A stretch of 64,000 nt of DNA from Stagnihabitans lacustris (lineage in GTDB: Bacteria > Pseudomonadota > Alphaproteobacteria > Rhodobacterales > Rhodobacteraceae), in assembly GCF_025950525.1 (NCBI RefSeq), contig NZ_JAPDGS010000001.1, positions 434,001 through 498,000 on the forward strand, in the 5' to 3' direction. Below, in pieces: positions 18,020 through 26,254 of this stretch (position 1 is the first letter of the stretch; every line of letters begins with the position of its first letter). The translations under genes and the position numbers were made by a program. Below the pieces are notes generated by a model. That model saw only the letters and a list, made by a program, of their open reading frames with translations, was not told where the DNA came from and searched no databases.

Positions 18020-18071
18020 CTTTCATACTGACCCAAATATCTCGCGGGGGTGCGGGGGGCGCGCCCCCCGC
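18020..18071 (-). repeat. Dispersed intergenic element, copy B
   Basis: Core CTTTCATACTGACCCAAATA begins at 18020, is followed by TCTCGCGGGGG, and then by the 20-bp perfect palindrome GCGGGGGGCGCGCCCCCCGC (18052-18071). Orientation is opposite to copy A. It lies 6 bp after the ATPase stop. Confidence 0.8.
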
Positions 18072-18145
18072 TCTTCCCTTACCCCAAGCGGCACCCTATA
18101 CGGAAAAAGCGGGATACCCCCGCGGCCCCTATTGAAAGCCGCCCC

Positions 18146-19303
18146 ATGCGCACAATCACCACGACCGAAGACCTTGCCGAGTTCTGCGCCCGCGCCAAGC
18201 TCGAGCCCTTTGTGACCATCGACACCGAATTCCTGCGCGAGCGGACCTATTGGTCGAAACTCTGCCTGATCCAGATGGCGCTTCCAGGCAAGGATGGCGA
18301 AGCCGTCCTCGTCGACCCGATCGAGGGTCACGCCATGTCGATGGAGCCGATCTATGATCTGTTCCGGCACACCAAGACCGTCAAGGTCTTTCATGCCGCG
18401 CGTCAGGACCTGGAGATTTTCTTCACCGAAGGCAATGTCTTCCCCGATCCGCTGTTTGACACGCAAATCGCCGCCATGGTCTGCGGCTTTGGCGAGCAGG
18501 TGGGCTATGAAACCCTGGTGAAAAAGATCGCCAAAGCGGACTTGGACAAGACCTCGCGCTTTACCGATTGGTCGCGCAGGCCTTTGACCACGGCTCAGGC
18601 GGAATATGCCCTGGCCGATGTCACCCATCTGCGGGTCATCTATGAATTCCTGGCCGCCCAATTGGTGAAAACCCGGCGCGAGCCCTGGGTGGTCGAGGAA
18701 CTTTCCGTCCTCACCGATCCCGAAACCTATATCACCCGTCCCGCCGAGGCCTGGGAAAAGATCAAGACCCGCACGACCTCGGGCCGTTTTCTGGCCGTGG
18801 TGCGCGAATTGGCCCGGTTCCGTGAGACCTATTGCCAGGCCAATAACGTCCCCCGCGCGCGGGTGATGAAGGATGACGCCCTGCTGGAGCTGGCCTCGAC
18901 AAGGCCCACCAACACCGAGGAACTGGGGCGCTCCCGGCTTTTGCTGCGCGAAGGCCGCAAGCCCGAAATCGCCGAAGGCATCCTGAACGCCATCAAGGTG
19001 GCGATGGACCTGAAGCAAGACGACCTGCCGCGCCCGCCCGATCAGGGAGCGCAACTGCAGGTCAATCCGGCCTTGGCCGACCTGTTGCGCGTGCTGCTGA
19101 AGGCCAAGTCGGAAAGCCTGGGTGTGGCGCCGCGGCTGATCGCCTCTTCGTCCGAACTGGATCAGATTGCGGCGGGTCAGCGTGAGGTTGCCGCCCTGAA
19201 CGGTTGGCGCGCCGAGGCCTTTGGCGACGATGCGTTGCGGCTTTGCAAAGGCGAGATCGCCTTGTCGGCCAAGGGCAACGAAGTCCGCGTCGTCCGCCTG
19301 TAA
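18146..19303 (+). CDS. rnd: Ribonuclease D
   Basis: RNase D is a 3'-5' exoribonuclease that trims tRNA and other stable RNA precursors. The 385-residue product has the DEDD exonuclease core: Exo I FVTIDTEFLRERTYW, Exo II VFHAARQDLEIF, and Exo III near AEYALADVTHLRVIYE. An HRDC domain follows (about residues 205-290, FLAVVRELARFRETYCQ). ATG 18146 is chosen because the longer frame runs into the repeat element and gives no homology-like sequence. The gene stands alone between the sugar operon and the taurine locus. Confidence 0.95.
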   Translation: MRTITTTEDLAEFCARAKLEPFVTIDTEFLRERTYWSKLCLIQMALPGKDGEAVLVDPIEGHAMSMEPIYDLFRHTKTVKVFHAARQDLEIFFTEGNVFPDPLFDTQIAAMVCGFGEQVGYETLVKKIAKADLDKTSRFTDWSRRPLTTAQAEYALADVTHLRVIYEFLAAQLVKTRREPWVVEELSVLTDPETYITRPAEAWEKIKTRTTSGRFLAVVRELARFRETYCQANNVPRARVMKDDALLELASTRPTNTEELGRSRLLLREGRKPEIAEGILNAIKVAMDLKQDDLPRPPDQGAQLQVNPALADLLRVLLKAKSESLGVAPRLIASSSELDQIAAGQREVAALNGWRAEAFGDDALRLCKGEIALSAKGNEVRVVRL

Positions 19304-19333
19304 GCGGTCAGGGGTCTTGCCAGGCCAGGTGAA

Positions 19334-19368
19334 CTGGTCTTAGCGGCCCCTGACCTCTGGTCCTAACG
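19334..19368 (+). promoter_or_regulatory. Probable TauR-binding direct repeats ahead of tpa
   Basis: CTGGTCTTAGCG (19334-19345) and CTGGTCCTAACG (19357-19368) are direct repeats 23 bp apart start to start. They resemble the CTGGACTTAA repeats I recall for TauR of Rhodobacter capsulatus. The same pair with the same spacing occurs ahead of xsc. Confidence 0.7.
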
Positions 19369-19424
19369 CTATGGGGATTGCGGGCGCAGACTGTCCGCTG
19401 ATTTGCCAGATATGGAGCCTTGCG

Positions 19425-20804
19425 ATGAACACGATGACCAATGACCTTTCCGGCGTGATCGCCGCCGACAAGGCCCATGTCTGGCATCACCTGAGCCAGC
19501 ACAAGCAATACGAAAACGAGGCCATCGACCCTCGCGTCATCGTCGAGGGCAAGGGCCTGCGGGTCTGGGATGCCAAGGGCAAAGAGTATATCGACGCGGT
19601 TTCGGGCGCGGTCTGGACGGTCAACGTCGGCTATGGCCGCGAGTCGATTGCCAAGGCGGTCTCGGATCAGCTGATCAAGATGAACTACTTCGCGGGGTCG
19701 GGCGGAACGGTGCCGGGCGCCTTGTTCGCCGAAAAGCTGATCTCCAAGATGCCGGGGCTTTCGCGGGTCTATTATTCGAACTCGGGTTCCGAGGCGAATG
19801 AGAAGGTCTACAAGATGGTGCGCCAGATCTCGCATCGTCACCACGGCGGCCGCAAGAACAAGATCCTCTATCGTGAGCGTGACTATCACGGCACGACGAT
19901 TGCGGCCCTGGCCACCAGCGGTCAAAAAGAGCGCGCGATGCAATACGGGCCCTATCCCGAGGGTTTCGTGATGGTCCCGCATTGCCTGGAATATCGCAAG
20001 CAATGGGATGTCGAGAACTACGGCGAGCGTGCCGCCGATGCGATCGAGGAAGTCATCCTGCGTGAAGGCGCCGACACGATCGGCGCCCTGGTGCTGGAGC
20101 CTGTGACCGCGGGTGGCGGCGTGATCGTGCCGCCCAAAGGCTATTGGGAGCGGGTGCAGGAGATCTGCAAGAAGTATGACATCCTTTTGCATATCGACGA
20201 AGTGGTCTGTGGTCTGGGGCGCACCGGGGTCTGGTTCGGCTATCAGAACTACGGGATCAAGCCCGATTTCGTGACCATGGCCAAGGGTGTCGCCTCGGGC
20301 TATGCGGCGATTTCCTGCACGGTGACGACCGAAGCGATCTTTGGCATGTTCAAGGACGATGCCGCTGATCCGATGAGCTATTTCCGCGACATCTCGACAT
20401 TTGGCGGCTGTGCCTCGGGGCCTGCCGCCGCGCTGGAGAACATGCGGATCATCGAGGACGAGGGGCTTTTGGACAACACGCTGAAGATGGGGGCGCGGAC
20501 GATTGCGAACCTGCAGGCGCTGATGGAAAAGCACAAGGTCATCGGCGATGTGCGCGGCGCGGGGCTGTTTTGCGGCGCGGAACTGGTGGCGGATCGCATC
20601 ACCAAAGAGCCGATGGACGAAAAGAAGGTCGCAGCCGTTGTGGCCGATTGCAACGCCAATGGCGTGATCATCGGCATGACCAACCGGTCGATCCCGGGGC
20701 TGAACAACACGCTGTGCCTGTCGCCCGCGCTGATCGCCACGGCCGATGACATCGACGCCATCACCGGCGCCATCGACAACGCTTTGACCCGCGTCTTTGG
20801 CTGA
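19425..20804 (+). CDS. tpa: Taurine--pyruvate aminotransferase
   Basis: Tpa moves the amino group of taurine to pyruvate, giving sulfoacetaldehyde and alanine. The product is a 459-residue class III PLP aminotransferase. The cofactor lysine is K287 in TMAKGVASGYA, with YSNSGSEANEK binding the phosphate and HIDEVVCGLGRTG holding the PLP-nitrogen aspartate. I chose ATG 19425 (MNTMTNDLSGVIAADK) over the upstream ATG at 19371, which would lie immediately after the TauR repeats and is probably within the 5' leader. The order tpa-tauR-xsc matches the known taurine operon of R. capsulatus, which makes the substrate assignment much firmer than homology alone. Confidence 0.93.
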   Translation: MNTMTNDLSGVIAADKAHVWHHLSQHKQYENEAIDPRVIVEGKGLRVWDAKGKEYIDAVSGAVWTVNVGYGRESIAKAVSDQLIKMNYFAGSGGTVPGALFAEKLISKMPGLSRVYYSNSGSEANEKVYKMVRQISHRHHGGRKNKILYRERDYHGTTIAALATSGQKERAMQYGPYPEGFVMVPHCLEYRKQWDVENYGERAADAIEEVILREGADTIGALVLEPVTAGGGVIVPPKGYWERVQEICKKYDILLHIDEVVCGLGRTGVWFGYQNYGIKPDFVTMAKGVASGYAAISCTVTTEAIFGMFKDDAADPMSYFRDISTFGGCASGPAAALENMRIIEDEGLLDNTLKMGARTIANLQALMEKHKVIGDVRGAGLFCGAELVADRITKEPMDEKKVAAVVADCNANGVIIGMTNRSIPGLNNTLCLSPALIATADDIDAITGAIDNALTRVFG

Positions 20805-20809
20805 ACGCG

Positions 20810-20864
20810 CCGGGGGTTTCACACCCCCGGACCCCCGTGGGAATATTTATGAAAAGATGAAAGG
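20810..20864 (+). repeat. Dispersed intergenic element, copy C
   Basis: Hairpin CCGGGGGT-TTCAC-ACCCCCGG (20810-20830) is followed by ACCCCCGTGGGAATATTTAT and GAAAAGATGAAAG (to 20864). It sits 6 bp after the tpa stop, inside the tpa-tauR gap, where the hairpin could attenuate read-through into tauR. Confidence 0.82.
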
Positions 20865-20934
20865 GGAGGGCGCGGCTCTCCTCTTTTGCTTTGGGGTGCT
20901 TGACTTCGGCGGCGGCTCTGGGGCCAATCGCCCC

Positions 20935-22386
20935 ATGGTGCATGAAATCCCCTCTGAAGCTTTTGTCCTGCCAGGTGCCGACCGCGGGAGCTTGCAGCAG
21001 CGCATCCGGCAAATGGTGACAGAAGCTGTGCTGTCCGGCCGGTTTCGCGCCGGTGAGCGGATGCCCTCGTCGCGGGGGCTGGCCCTGCATCTGGGGATAT
21101 CGCGGCTGACGGTGACGCTGTCCTATGCGGAACTGGTGGCGCAAGATTACCTGGTGGCGCGCGGGCGGTCGGGCTATTTCGTCTCTGATAACGCGCCCCG
21201 CCCGCAAGAGATGCTGGTGCAGGGTGGTCGGGCCGAGGCGGCAGAGTTCGCCCGCATCAAGGGCCTGTTTTCGGGCCGCGAAGGCGTGGCGCGGCCCTCG
21301 GATTGGGAGGCTTATCCGTTTCCGTTCATCTATGGCCAGGCCGATGTCAGCCTGTTCGACCACCAGAACTGGCGGCAATGCGCGGTTCAGGCGCTGGGGC
21401 GGCGCGATTTCACTGCCATGACGGCGGATTACTACGAGGGCGAGGACCCTTTGCTGATCGAATACCTCTTGCGCCATATCCTGCCGCGCCGGGGGATTGC
21501 GGCGCGGGAGGATGAGGTTCTGTTGACCATGGGGGCGCAGAACGGGCTTTGGCTGACCGCCGCTTGCCTTTTGGGCCCCGGGCGGGTCGCGGTGATGGAA
21601 AATCCGGGCTATCCGGGGTTGCGCAACATCCTGACGACCTCGGGCGCGCGGGTGCTGGCGGTCGATGTCGATGCCGATGGCCTGCCGCCCGACGCCATTC
21701 CGCCGGGCGTCGACCTTGTCGTGACCACGGCCAGCCACCAATGCCCGACCAATGCGACCATGCCGGTGGACCGCCGTCGCGCGCTGCTGGAGGCGGCAGA
21801 GCGGGAAGGCTTCTTGATCCTGGAGGACGATTACGAATTCGAGATGTCGTTCCTCAAGCCTGCCTCTCCGGCGCTGAAGAGTCTGGATGCCGGGGGCCGC
21901 GTGATCTATGCCGGGTCGTTTTCCAAGTCGGTGTTTCCGGGGATGCGGCTGGGCTATCTGGTGGGCCCGCCCAGCTTTATCCGCGAGGCCCGCGCGCTGC
22001 GGCTGATGTCCTTGCGCCATCCGCCCGGGCATATCCAGCGGACGATGGCCTATTTCCTGTCGCTTGGGCATTACGACACGTTGATCCACCGGATGAAGGC
22101 GGCGTTCAAGCGGCGCCGGCAGGTGATGGAGGAGGCGATTGCCGCCCATGGGCTGACGGTGGCCGGGCAGGGCGGCTTTGGCGGGTCAAGTTTCTGGATG
22201 CGGGCGGGGCAGGACACCGAGACGCTGGCCACAAGGCTGCGGGCGGATGGTGTGCTGATCGAGCCGGGGCGGACTTTCTTTGATCCGGTCAGGCCAGACC
22301 GGTTCCACTATCGGCTGGGTTATGGCTCCATTCCGGCGGCGAAGATCCCCGAGGGCATCGCGCGCATCGCCAAGGCGCTGGGGTAG
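20935..22386 (+). CDS. tauR: MocR/GntR-type PLP-dependent regulator of taurine genes
   Basis: TauR-type activators fuse a GntR winged helix to an aminotransferase-like domain that binds PLP. This 483-residue protein shows both: the helix-turn-helix at residues 15-80 (SGRFRAGERMPSSRGLALHL, SRLTVTLSYAELV), and a fold-type I domain with PLP lysine K331 in YAGSFSKSVFPGMRLGY. ATG 20935 (MVHEIPSEAFVLPG) is the start that fits the family. The longer frame runs back through the repeat element. Its position between tpa and xsc, plus matching direct repeats ahead of both, support the name. In R. capsulatus the homologue is required for taurine-dependent expression. Confidence 0.9.
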   Translation: MVHEIPSEAFVLPGADRGSLQQRIRQMVTEAVLSGRFRAGERMPSSRGLALHLGISRLTVTLSYAELVAQDYLVARGRSGYFVSDNAPRPQEMLVQGGRAEAAEFARIKGLFSGREGVARPSDWEAYPFPFIYGQADVSLFDHQNWRQCAVQALGRRDFTAMTADYYEGEDPLLIEYLLRHILPRRGIAAREDEVLLTMGAQNGLWLTAACLLGPGRVAVMENPGYPGLRNILTTSGARVLAVDVDADGLPPDAIPPGVDLVVTTASHQCPTNATMPVDRRRALLEAAEREGFLILEDDYEFEMSFLKPASPALKSLDAGGRVIYAGSFSKSVFPGMRLGYLVGPPSFIREARALRLMSLRHPPGHIQRTMAYFLSLGHYDTLIHRMKAAFKRRRQVMEEAIAAHGLTVAGQGGFGGSSFWMRAGQDTETLATRLRADGVLIEPGRTFFDPVRPDRFHYRLGYGSIPAAKIPEGIARIAKALG

Positions 22387-22437
22387 GGCGGGGTTCACCC
22401 CGCCGGCCCGGGGAGCGGCGGGGTGAACCCCGCCCTA
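22384..22437. repeat. Perfect 22-bp inverted repeat, REP-like
   Basis: The left arm 22384-22405 (beginning TAGGGCGGGGTTCACC) and right arm 22416-22437 (ending GGTGAACCCCGCCCTA) are exact complements around a 10-base loop. Each arm is itself near-palindromic. The first three bases are the tauR stop codon. There is no T-run, so it is either a REP-type element or a stabilising 3' hairpin. Confidence 0.85.
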
Positions 22438-22472
22438 CTGGCGCTATGCCCGGCTGATTTCTGGCCCTAACC
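22438..22472 (+). promoter_or_regulatory. Probable TauR-binding direct repeats ahead of xsc
   Basis: CTGGCGCTATGC (22438-22449) and CTGGCCCTAACC (22461-22472) are spaced 23 bp start to start, identical to the tpa pair. They abut the inverted repeat that ends tauR, implying a separate TauR-dependent promoter for xsc. Confidence 0.65.
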
Positions 22473-22520
22473 CCCTTGCATGCCCCCGGTTACACCAAGG
22501 ACAATCCAAGGAGTGACCCC

Positions 22521-24287
22521 ATGAAGATGACCACCGAAGAAGCCTTCGTCAAAGTCCTGCAACTGCATGGAATCGAACATGCTTTCGGCATCATCGGCTC
22601 GGCCTTCATGCCGATCTCGGATATCTTCCCCGAGGCGGGGATCTCGTTTTGGGACTGCGCCCACGAGGGCTCTGGCGGGATGATGGCCGACGGCTTCACC
22701 CGCGCCTCCGGCAAGGTCTGCATGATGATCGCGCAAAACGGCCCGGGCATCACGAACTTTGTCACCGCCGTCAAGACCGCCTATTGGAACCACACGCCCT
22801 TGCTGTTGGTGACGCCGCAGGCCGCCAACAAGACCATCGGTCAGGGCGGCTTTCAGGAAGTCGAACAGATGAAGCTGTTCGAAGACATGGTCTGCTATCA
22901 GGAAGAGGTCCGCGACGCCTCGCGCATGGCCGAGGTGCTGAACCGCGTCATCCTGAACGCGAAACGCATGTCGGCGCCGGCGCAGATCAACGTGCCGCGG
23001 GATTTCTTCACGCAGGTCATCGACATCGACCTGCCCCGCATAGTCGAGTTCGAGCGCCCCTCGGGTGGCGCTGTGGCTCTGGCCGAGGCGGCGGAACTCC
23101 TGTCCAAGGCCAAGTTCCCCGTCATCCTGAACGGCGCGGGCGTGGTGCTGGCGGGGGCGATTCCGGCCTCGATGGCCTTGGCCGAGCGTCTGGATGCCCC
23201 GGTTTGCGTCGGCTATCAGCACAATGACGCCTTCCCCGGCTCGCATCCGTTGTTCGCGGGCCCCCTGGGCTATAACGGCAACAAGGCGGGGATGGAGCTG
23301 ATCCTGCGCGCCGATGTTGTCCTGGCGCTTGGCACAAGGCTGAACCCGTTTTCGACCCTGCCGGGCTACGGCCTGGATTATTGGCCCAAAGAGGCCGCGA
23401 TCATCCAAGTCGATATCAACCCCGCGCGGATCGGCCTGACCAAAAAGGTCGCCGTCGGCATCGTGGGCGATGCGAAACAGGTGGCCGAGGCTCTGTTGGC
23501 CCGTCTGGCGGATACGGCGGGCGACGCGGGCCGTGCGGACCGCAAGGCCTTGATCGGGCAGACGAAATCCACCTGGGCGCAACAGCTGTCGTCGATGGAT
23601 CACGAACAGGACGACCCCGGCACCAGCTGGAACGAACGCGCGCGGGCGGCCAAGCCCGACTGGATGTCGCCCCGCATGGCCTGGCGCGCCATCACCAATG
23701 CCCTGCCGAAAGAGGCGATCATCTCGTCGGATATCGGCAACAACTGCGCCATCGGCAACGCCTATCCGACCTTCGAAGCGGGGCGGAAATACCTGGCGCC
23801 GGGGCTGTTCGGCCCCTGTGGTTACGGCCTGCCCTCGGTGATCGGCGCGAAAATCGCCTGTCCTGATACGCCCGTGGTCGGCTTTTCCGGCGACGGCGCC
23901 TTCGGCATCGCGGTGACGGAACTGACCGCGCTTGGCCGCCCGGAATGGCCCGCCATCACGCAAGTCGTCTTCCGCAACTACCAATGGGGCGCCGAAAAGC
24001 GCAACTCGACGCTGTGGTATGACGACAATTTCGTCGGCACCGAGCTGTCCGAGCAGGTTTCTTACGCCGGGATCGCGCGGGCATGCGGGCTGCAAGGCGT
24101 CGTCGCCCGCACGATGGACGAGCTGGAACAGGCGCTGCGCCAGGCCATCATCGACCAGAAGGCCGGGAAAACCACCCTGATCGAGGCGCTGATCAACCAG
24201 GAACTCGGCGAGCCCTTCCGCCGCGATGCGATGAAAAAGCCGGTGCGTGTCGCGGGCATCTCCAAGGCCGACATGCGCCCGCAATAA
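22521..24287 (+). CDS. xsc: Sulfoacetaldehyde acetyltransferase
   Basis: Xsc is a thiamine-diphosphate enzyme that converts sulfoacetaldehyde and phosphate to sulfite and acetyl phosphate. The 588-residue product has the three-domain architecture of the acetolactate synthase superfamily. The N-terminal domain holds the glutamate region HEGSGGMMADGFTRASGK. The C-terminal ThDP/Mg site is GFSGDGAFGIAVTELTA followed by the FRNYQWGAEKRNST segment characteristic of Xsc. ATG 22521 follows AAGGAGTGA; an earlier in-frame ATG at 22476 lacks a ribosome site. It ends before a clear terminator. The product acetyl phosphate would be used by the ackA product encoded downstream. Confidence 0.95.
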   Translation: MKMTTEEAFVKVLQLHGIEHAFGIIGSAFMPISDIFPEAGISFWDCAHEGSGGMMADGFTRASGKVCMMIAQNGPGITNFVTAVKTAYWNHTPLLLVTPQAANKTIGQGGFQEVEQMKLFEDMVCYQEEVRDASRMAEVLNRVILNAKRMSAPAQINVPRDFFTQVIDIDLPRIVEFERPSGGAVALAEAAELLSKAKFPVILNGAGVVLAGAIPASMALAERLDAPVCVGYQHNDAFPGSHPLFAGPLGYNGNKAGMELILRADVVLALGTRLNPFSTLPGYGLDYWPKEAAIIQVDINPARIGLTKKVAVGIVGDAKQVAEALLARLADTAGDAGRADRKALIGQTKSTWAQQLSSMDHEQDDPGTSWNERARAAKPDWMSPRMAWRAITNALPKEAIISSDIGNNCAIGNAYPTFEAGRKYLAPGLFGPCGYGLPSVIGAKIACPDTPVVGFSGDGAFGIAVTELTALGRPEWPAITQVVFRNYQWGAEKRNSTLWYDDNFVGTELSEQVSYAGIARACGLQGVVARTMDELEQALRQAIIDQKAGKTTLIEALINQELGEPFRRDAMKKPVRVAGISKADMRPQ

Positions 24288-24307
24288 GCCCCTTGCCATT
24301 GCCGCAT

Positions 24308-24336
24308 GGCCGGGGTCAGCCTGACCCCGGCCTTTT
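24308..24336 (+). terminator. Rho-independent terminator after xsc
   Basis: GGCCGGGGTCAG (24308-24319) and CTGACCCCGGCC (24321-24332) form a perfect stem around a minimal loop and are followed by TTTT. It separates xsc from the exporter gene, 17 bp before that gene's start, so the next two genes may depend on read-through or a short promoter. Confidence 0.82.
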
Positions 24337-24352
24337 CATTCGGAGCCCCAGC

Positions 24353-25090
24353 ATGTTCGACCTCTCCCCCTTGGGCCTCGCCTGGATGGCCCTGGCGATC
24401 CTGGTCGCGGGCTTTGTGCGCGGCTATTCCGGTTTCGGCTTTTCGGCCATGACCATCGCGGCCTCCAGCCTGGTGATGAACCCGCTGGATTTCGTCGCCG
24501 TCGTCGTGGTCTGGGAGGCGGTGATGACGCTGCAAGCCTGGAAGGGGGCGGGCGCCGATGTCGATTGGCGCCGCGTCGGGCTGTTGACCCTGGGCGCGGT
24601 CCTGGGCCTGCCGGTCGGGCTGTGGGTCTTGGGCATGATCTCGGAAGAGGCGGCCAAGGCGCTGATTTCAGGGTATGTTCTGGTCATGTGCCTTGTGCTT
24701 CTTGCCGGTTGGCGCATGAAGGCCCAGGCCGGGCGGGTGGCCACCCTGACGGCTGGCATCGTCTCGGGGCTGGCCAATGCGCCCGGGATGGGAGGCCTGC
24801 CGGTCGCGGCCTTTTTTGCCGCGCAACCCATGGCGCCTGCCGTGTTTCGCGCGACGCTGGTGGCCTATTTCCCGATCCTGGATCTCTATTCCGCGCCGCT
24901 GTATTGGTATCACGGCATGGTCAGCCTGGAGACGGGCAAGGCCGCGCTGATCGGCCTGCCCCTGGTGCTTTTGTCGAATTGGGCGGGCAGCCGGCATTTC
25001 CTGACCACCGATCCGCAGGATTTCCGCCGCTTTGCCATCCTGCTGCTGGGCGGTCTCGCGGCTTTGGGTCTGTTGAAGGCGGTGCTGTAA
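24353..25090 (+). CDS. TSUP-family (TauE/SafE) probable sulfite exporter
   Basis: The 245-residue product is an integral membrane protein with about eight helices in two repeats. The first repeat begins with the TSUP hallmark VAGFVRGYSGFGFSA and the second holds GIVSGLANAPGMGGLPVAAF. TauE/SafE proteins are associated with efflux of sulfite or sulfoacetate. Location right after xsc, which releases sulfite, makes sulfite export the best guess, as in other taurine loci (tauE or tauZ). The substrate has not been shown by sequence. Its TAA is immediately followed by the ackA ATG, so the two are co-translated. Confidence 0.87.
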   Translation: MFDLSPLGLAWMALAILVAGFVRGYSGFGFSAMTIAASSLVMNPLDFVAVVVVWEAVMTLQAWKGAGADVDWRRVGLLTLGAVLGLPVGLWVLGMISEEAAKALISGYVLVMCLVLLAGWRMKAQAGRVATLTAGIVSGLANAPGMGGLPVAAFFAAQPMAPAVFRATLVAYFPILDLYSAPLYWYHGMVSLETGKAALIGLPLVLLSNWAGSRHFLTTDPQDFRRFAILLLGGLAALGLLKAVL

Positions 25091-26101
25091 ATGCTGCTGG
25101 TGGTCAATGCGGGCTCGTCCTCGCTGAAACTCGCGGGCTTTGCGGCCGATCTGACCCAGCTGGCCGAGGCGCGGTTTGAACGGATCGGCACCGGCGGTCT
25201 GCCCGATCACAAGGCGGCGCTGCTGCAGGGGCTGGCGCAGCTGGGCCGCCCAACCGCCGCCGCCCACCGCGTCGTTCATGGTGGCGCGGGCTTGACCGCT
25301 CCGGCCAGGATCACCCCGCAGATCGAGGCGCAGATCCAGGCCTGCATCCCCCTGGCCCCCCTGCACAACCCCGCCAACCTGCAAGGCATCCGCGCCCTGC
25401 GCGACCTGATGCCGGAACTGCCGCAATTCGCCAGCTTTGACACTGCCTTTCACGCGACCAATCCTTGCGTTGCGACCCGTTATGCCCTGCCACCCGCGGC
25501 CGAGGCTCTGGGCCTGCGCCGCTATGGCTTTCATGGGCTCAGCTATGCCGCAATTGTTCGAAAAATGCAAGAAAGCGCCCCGGATTCCCTGCCAGATCGG
25601 CTGTTGGCGTTCCATTTAGGCAATGGCGCGTCGGCCTGTGCGATCCTGAAAGGGCGCTCTGTGGCGACGACGATGGGCTATTCGCCGCTGTCGGGCCTGA
25701 CCATGGGCACCCGCACCGGCGATATCGACGGCAACGCCGTCCTGCGCCTGGCCGAGGCCCTGGGCCCGACCGAGGCCGCCCAGCTGCTGAACCGCGGCTC
25801 TGGCCTGCATGGCCTTGGCGGCGCCTCCGACATGCGCAGCCTGCGCGCAGCTGGCACGCCAGAGGCCGCCTTTGCCATCGACCATTTCACTTATTGGGCC
25901 GCCCGCCATGGCGCAAGCCTGGTGGCCGCGATGGGCGGCCTTGACGCCGTGGTCTTCACCGGGGGCATTGGCGAAAATGACCCGCAGACCCGCAGCGCGA
26001 TCCTGAAGCACCTCGCCTTCCTTGGCGAAAAGCCCGTCCTGGTGATCCCGGCCGAAGAAGAACGCCAGATCGCCCGCGAAGCACTGATCCTGATGGCGTG
26101 A
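25091..26101 (+). CDS. ackA: Acetate kinase (short form)
   Basis: AckA interconverts acetyl phosphate plus ADP and acetate plus ATP. The signatures are VVNAGSSSLKL at the N-terminus, HRVVHGG, the FDTAFH catalytic-aspartate loop, YGFHGLSY, HLGNGAS and the C-terminal VFTGGIGEN. At 336 residues it is about 60 shorter than typical acetate kinases but keeps every active-site segment, so it is probably functional. It starts on the base after the TauE-type gene's stop. Because Xsc makes acetyl phosphate and no phosphotransacetylase gene is present, this enzyme likely harvests ATP from taurine breakdown, with acs nearby to reactivate acetate. Confidence 0.92.
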   Translation: MLLVVNAGSSSLKLAGFAADLTQLAEARFERIGTGGLPDHKAALLQGLAQLGRPTAAAHRVVHGGAGLTAPARITPQIEAQIQACIPLAPLHNPANLQGIRALRDLMPELPQFASFDTAFHATNPCVATRYALPPAAEALGLRRYGFHGLSYAAIVRKMQESAPDSLPDRLLAFHLGNGASACAILKGRSVATTMGYSPLSGLTMGTRTGDIDGNAVLRLAEALGPTEAAQLLNRGSGLHGLGGASDMRSLRAAGTPEAAFAIDHFTYWAARHGASLVAAMGGLDAVVFTGGIGENDPQTRSAILKHLAFLGEKPVLVIPAEEERQIAREALILMA

Positions 26102-26130
26102 AACCCGGGCCAGGCCAGCGCGCCCGAAGC

Positions 26131-26190
26131 CCTTTCACATTGATACAAATATTCCACGGGAGGGTCCGGGAGGGTGTGAAACCCTCCCGG
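26131..26190 (-). repeat. Dispersed intergenic element, copy D
   Basis: Core CCTTTCACATTGATACAAAT, then ATTCCACGGG (26131-26160), then hairpin CCGGGAGGGT-GTGAA-ACCCTCCCGG (26166-26190). On the complementary strand the loop reads TTCAC, as in copies C and J. It lies 30 bp after ackA. Confidence 0.82.
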
Positions 26191-26196
26191 GGCGTC

Positions 26197-26235
26197 CCAC
26201 AAAAGCAAAGGGCCGGAGGTTTGCACCCCCGGCCC
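26197..26235 (-). terminator. Probable terminator of the MHS transporter gene
   Basis: GGGCCGG (26210-26216) pairs with CCGGCCC (26229-26235). Read on the minus strand the stem is followed by TTTGCTTTTG. It lies 20 bp beyond the transporter stop codon. Confidence 0.65.
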
Positions 26236-26254
26236 TCCCTTCACTGCGCCAAGA

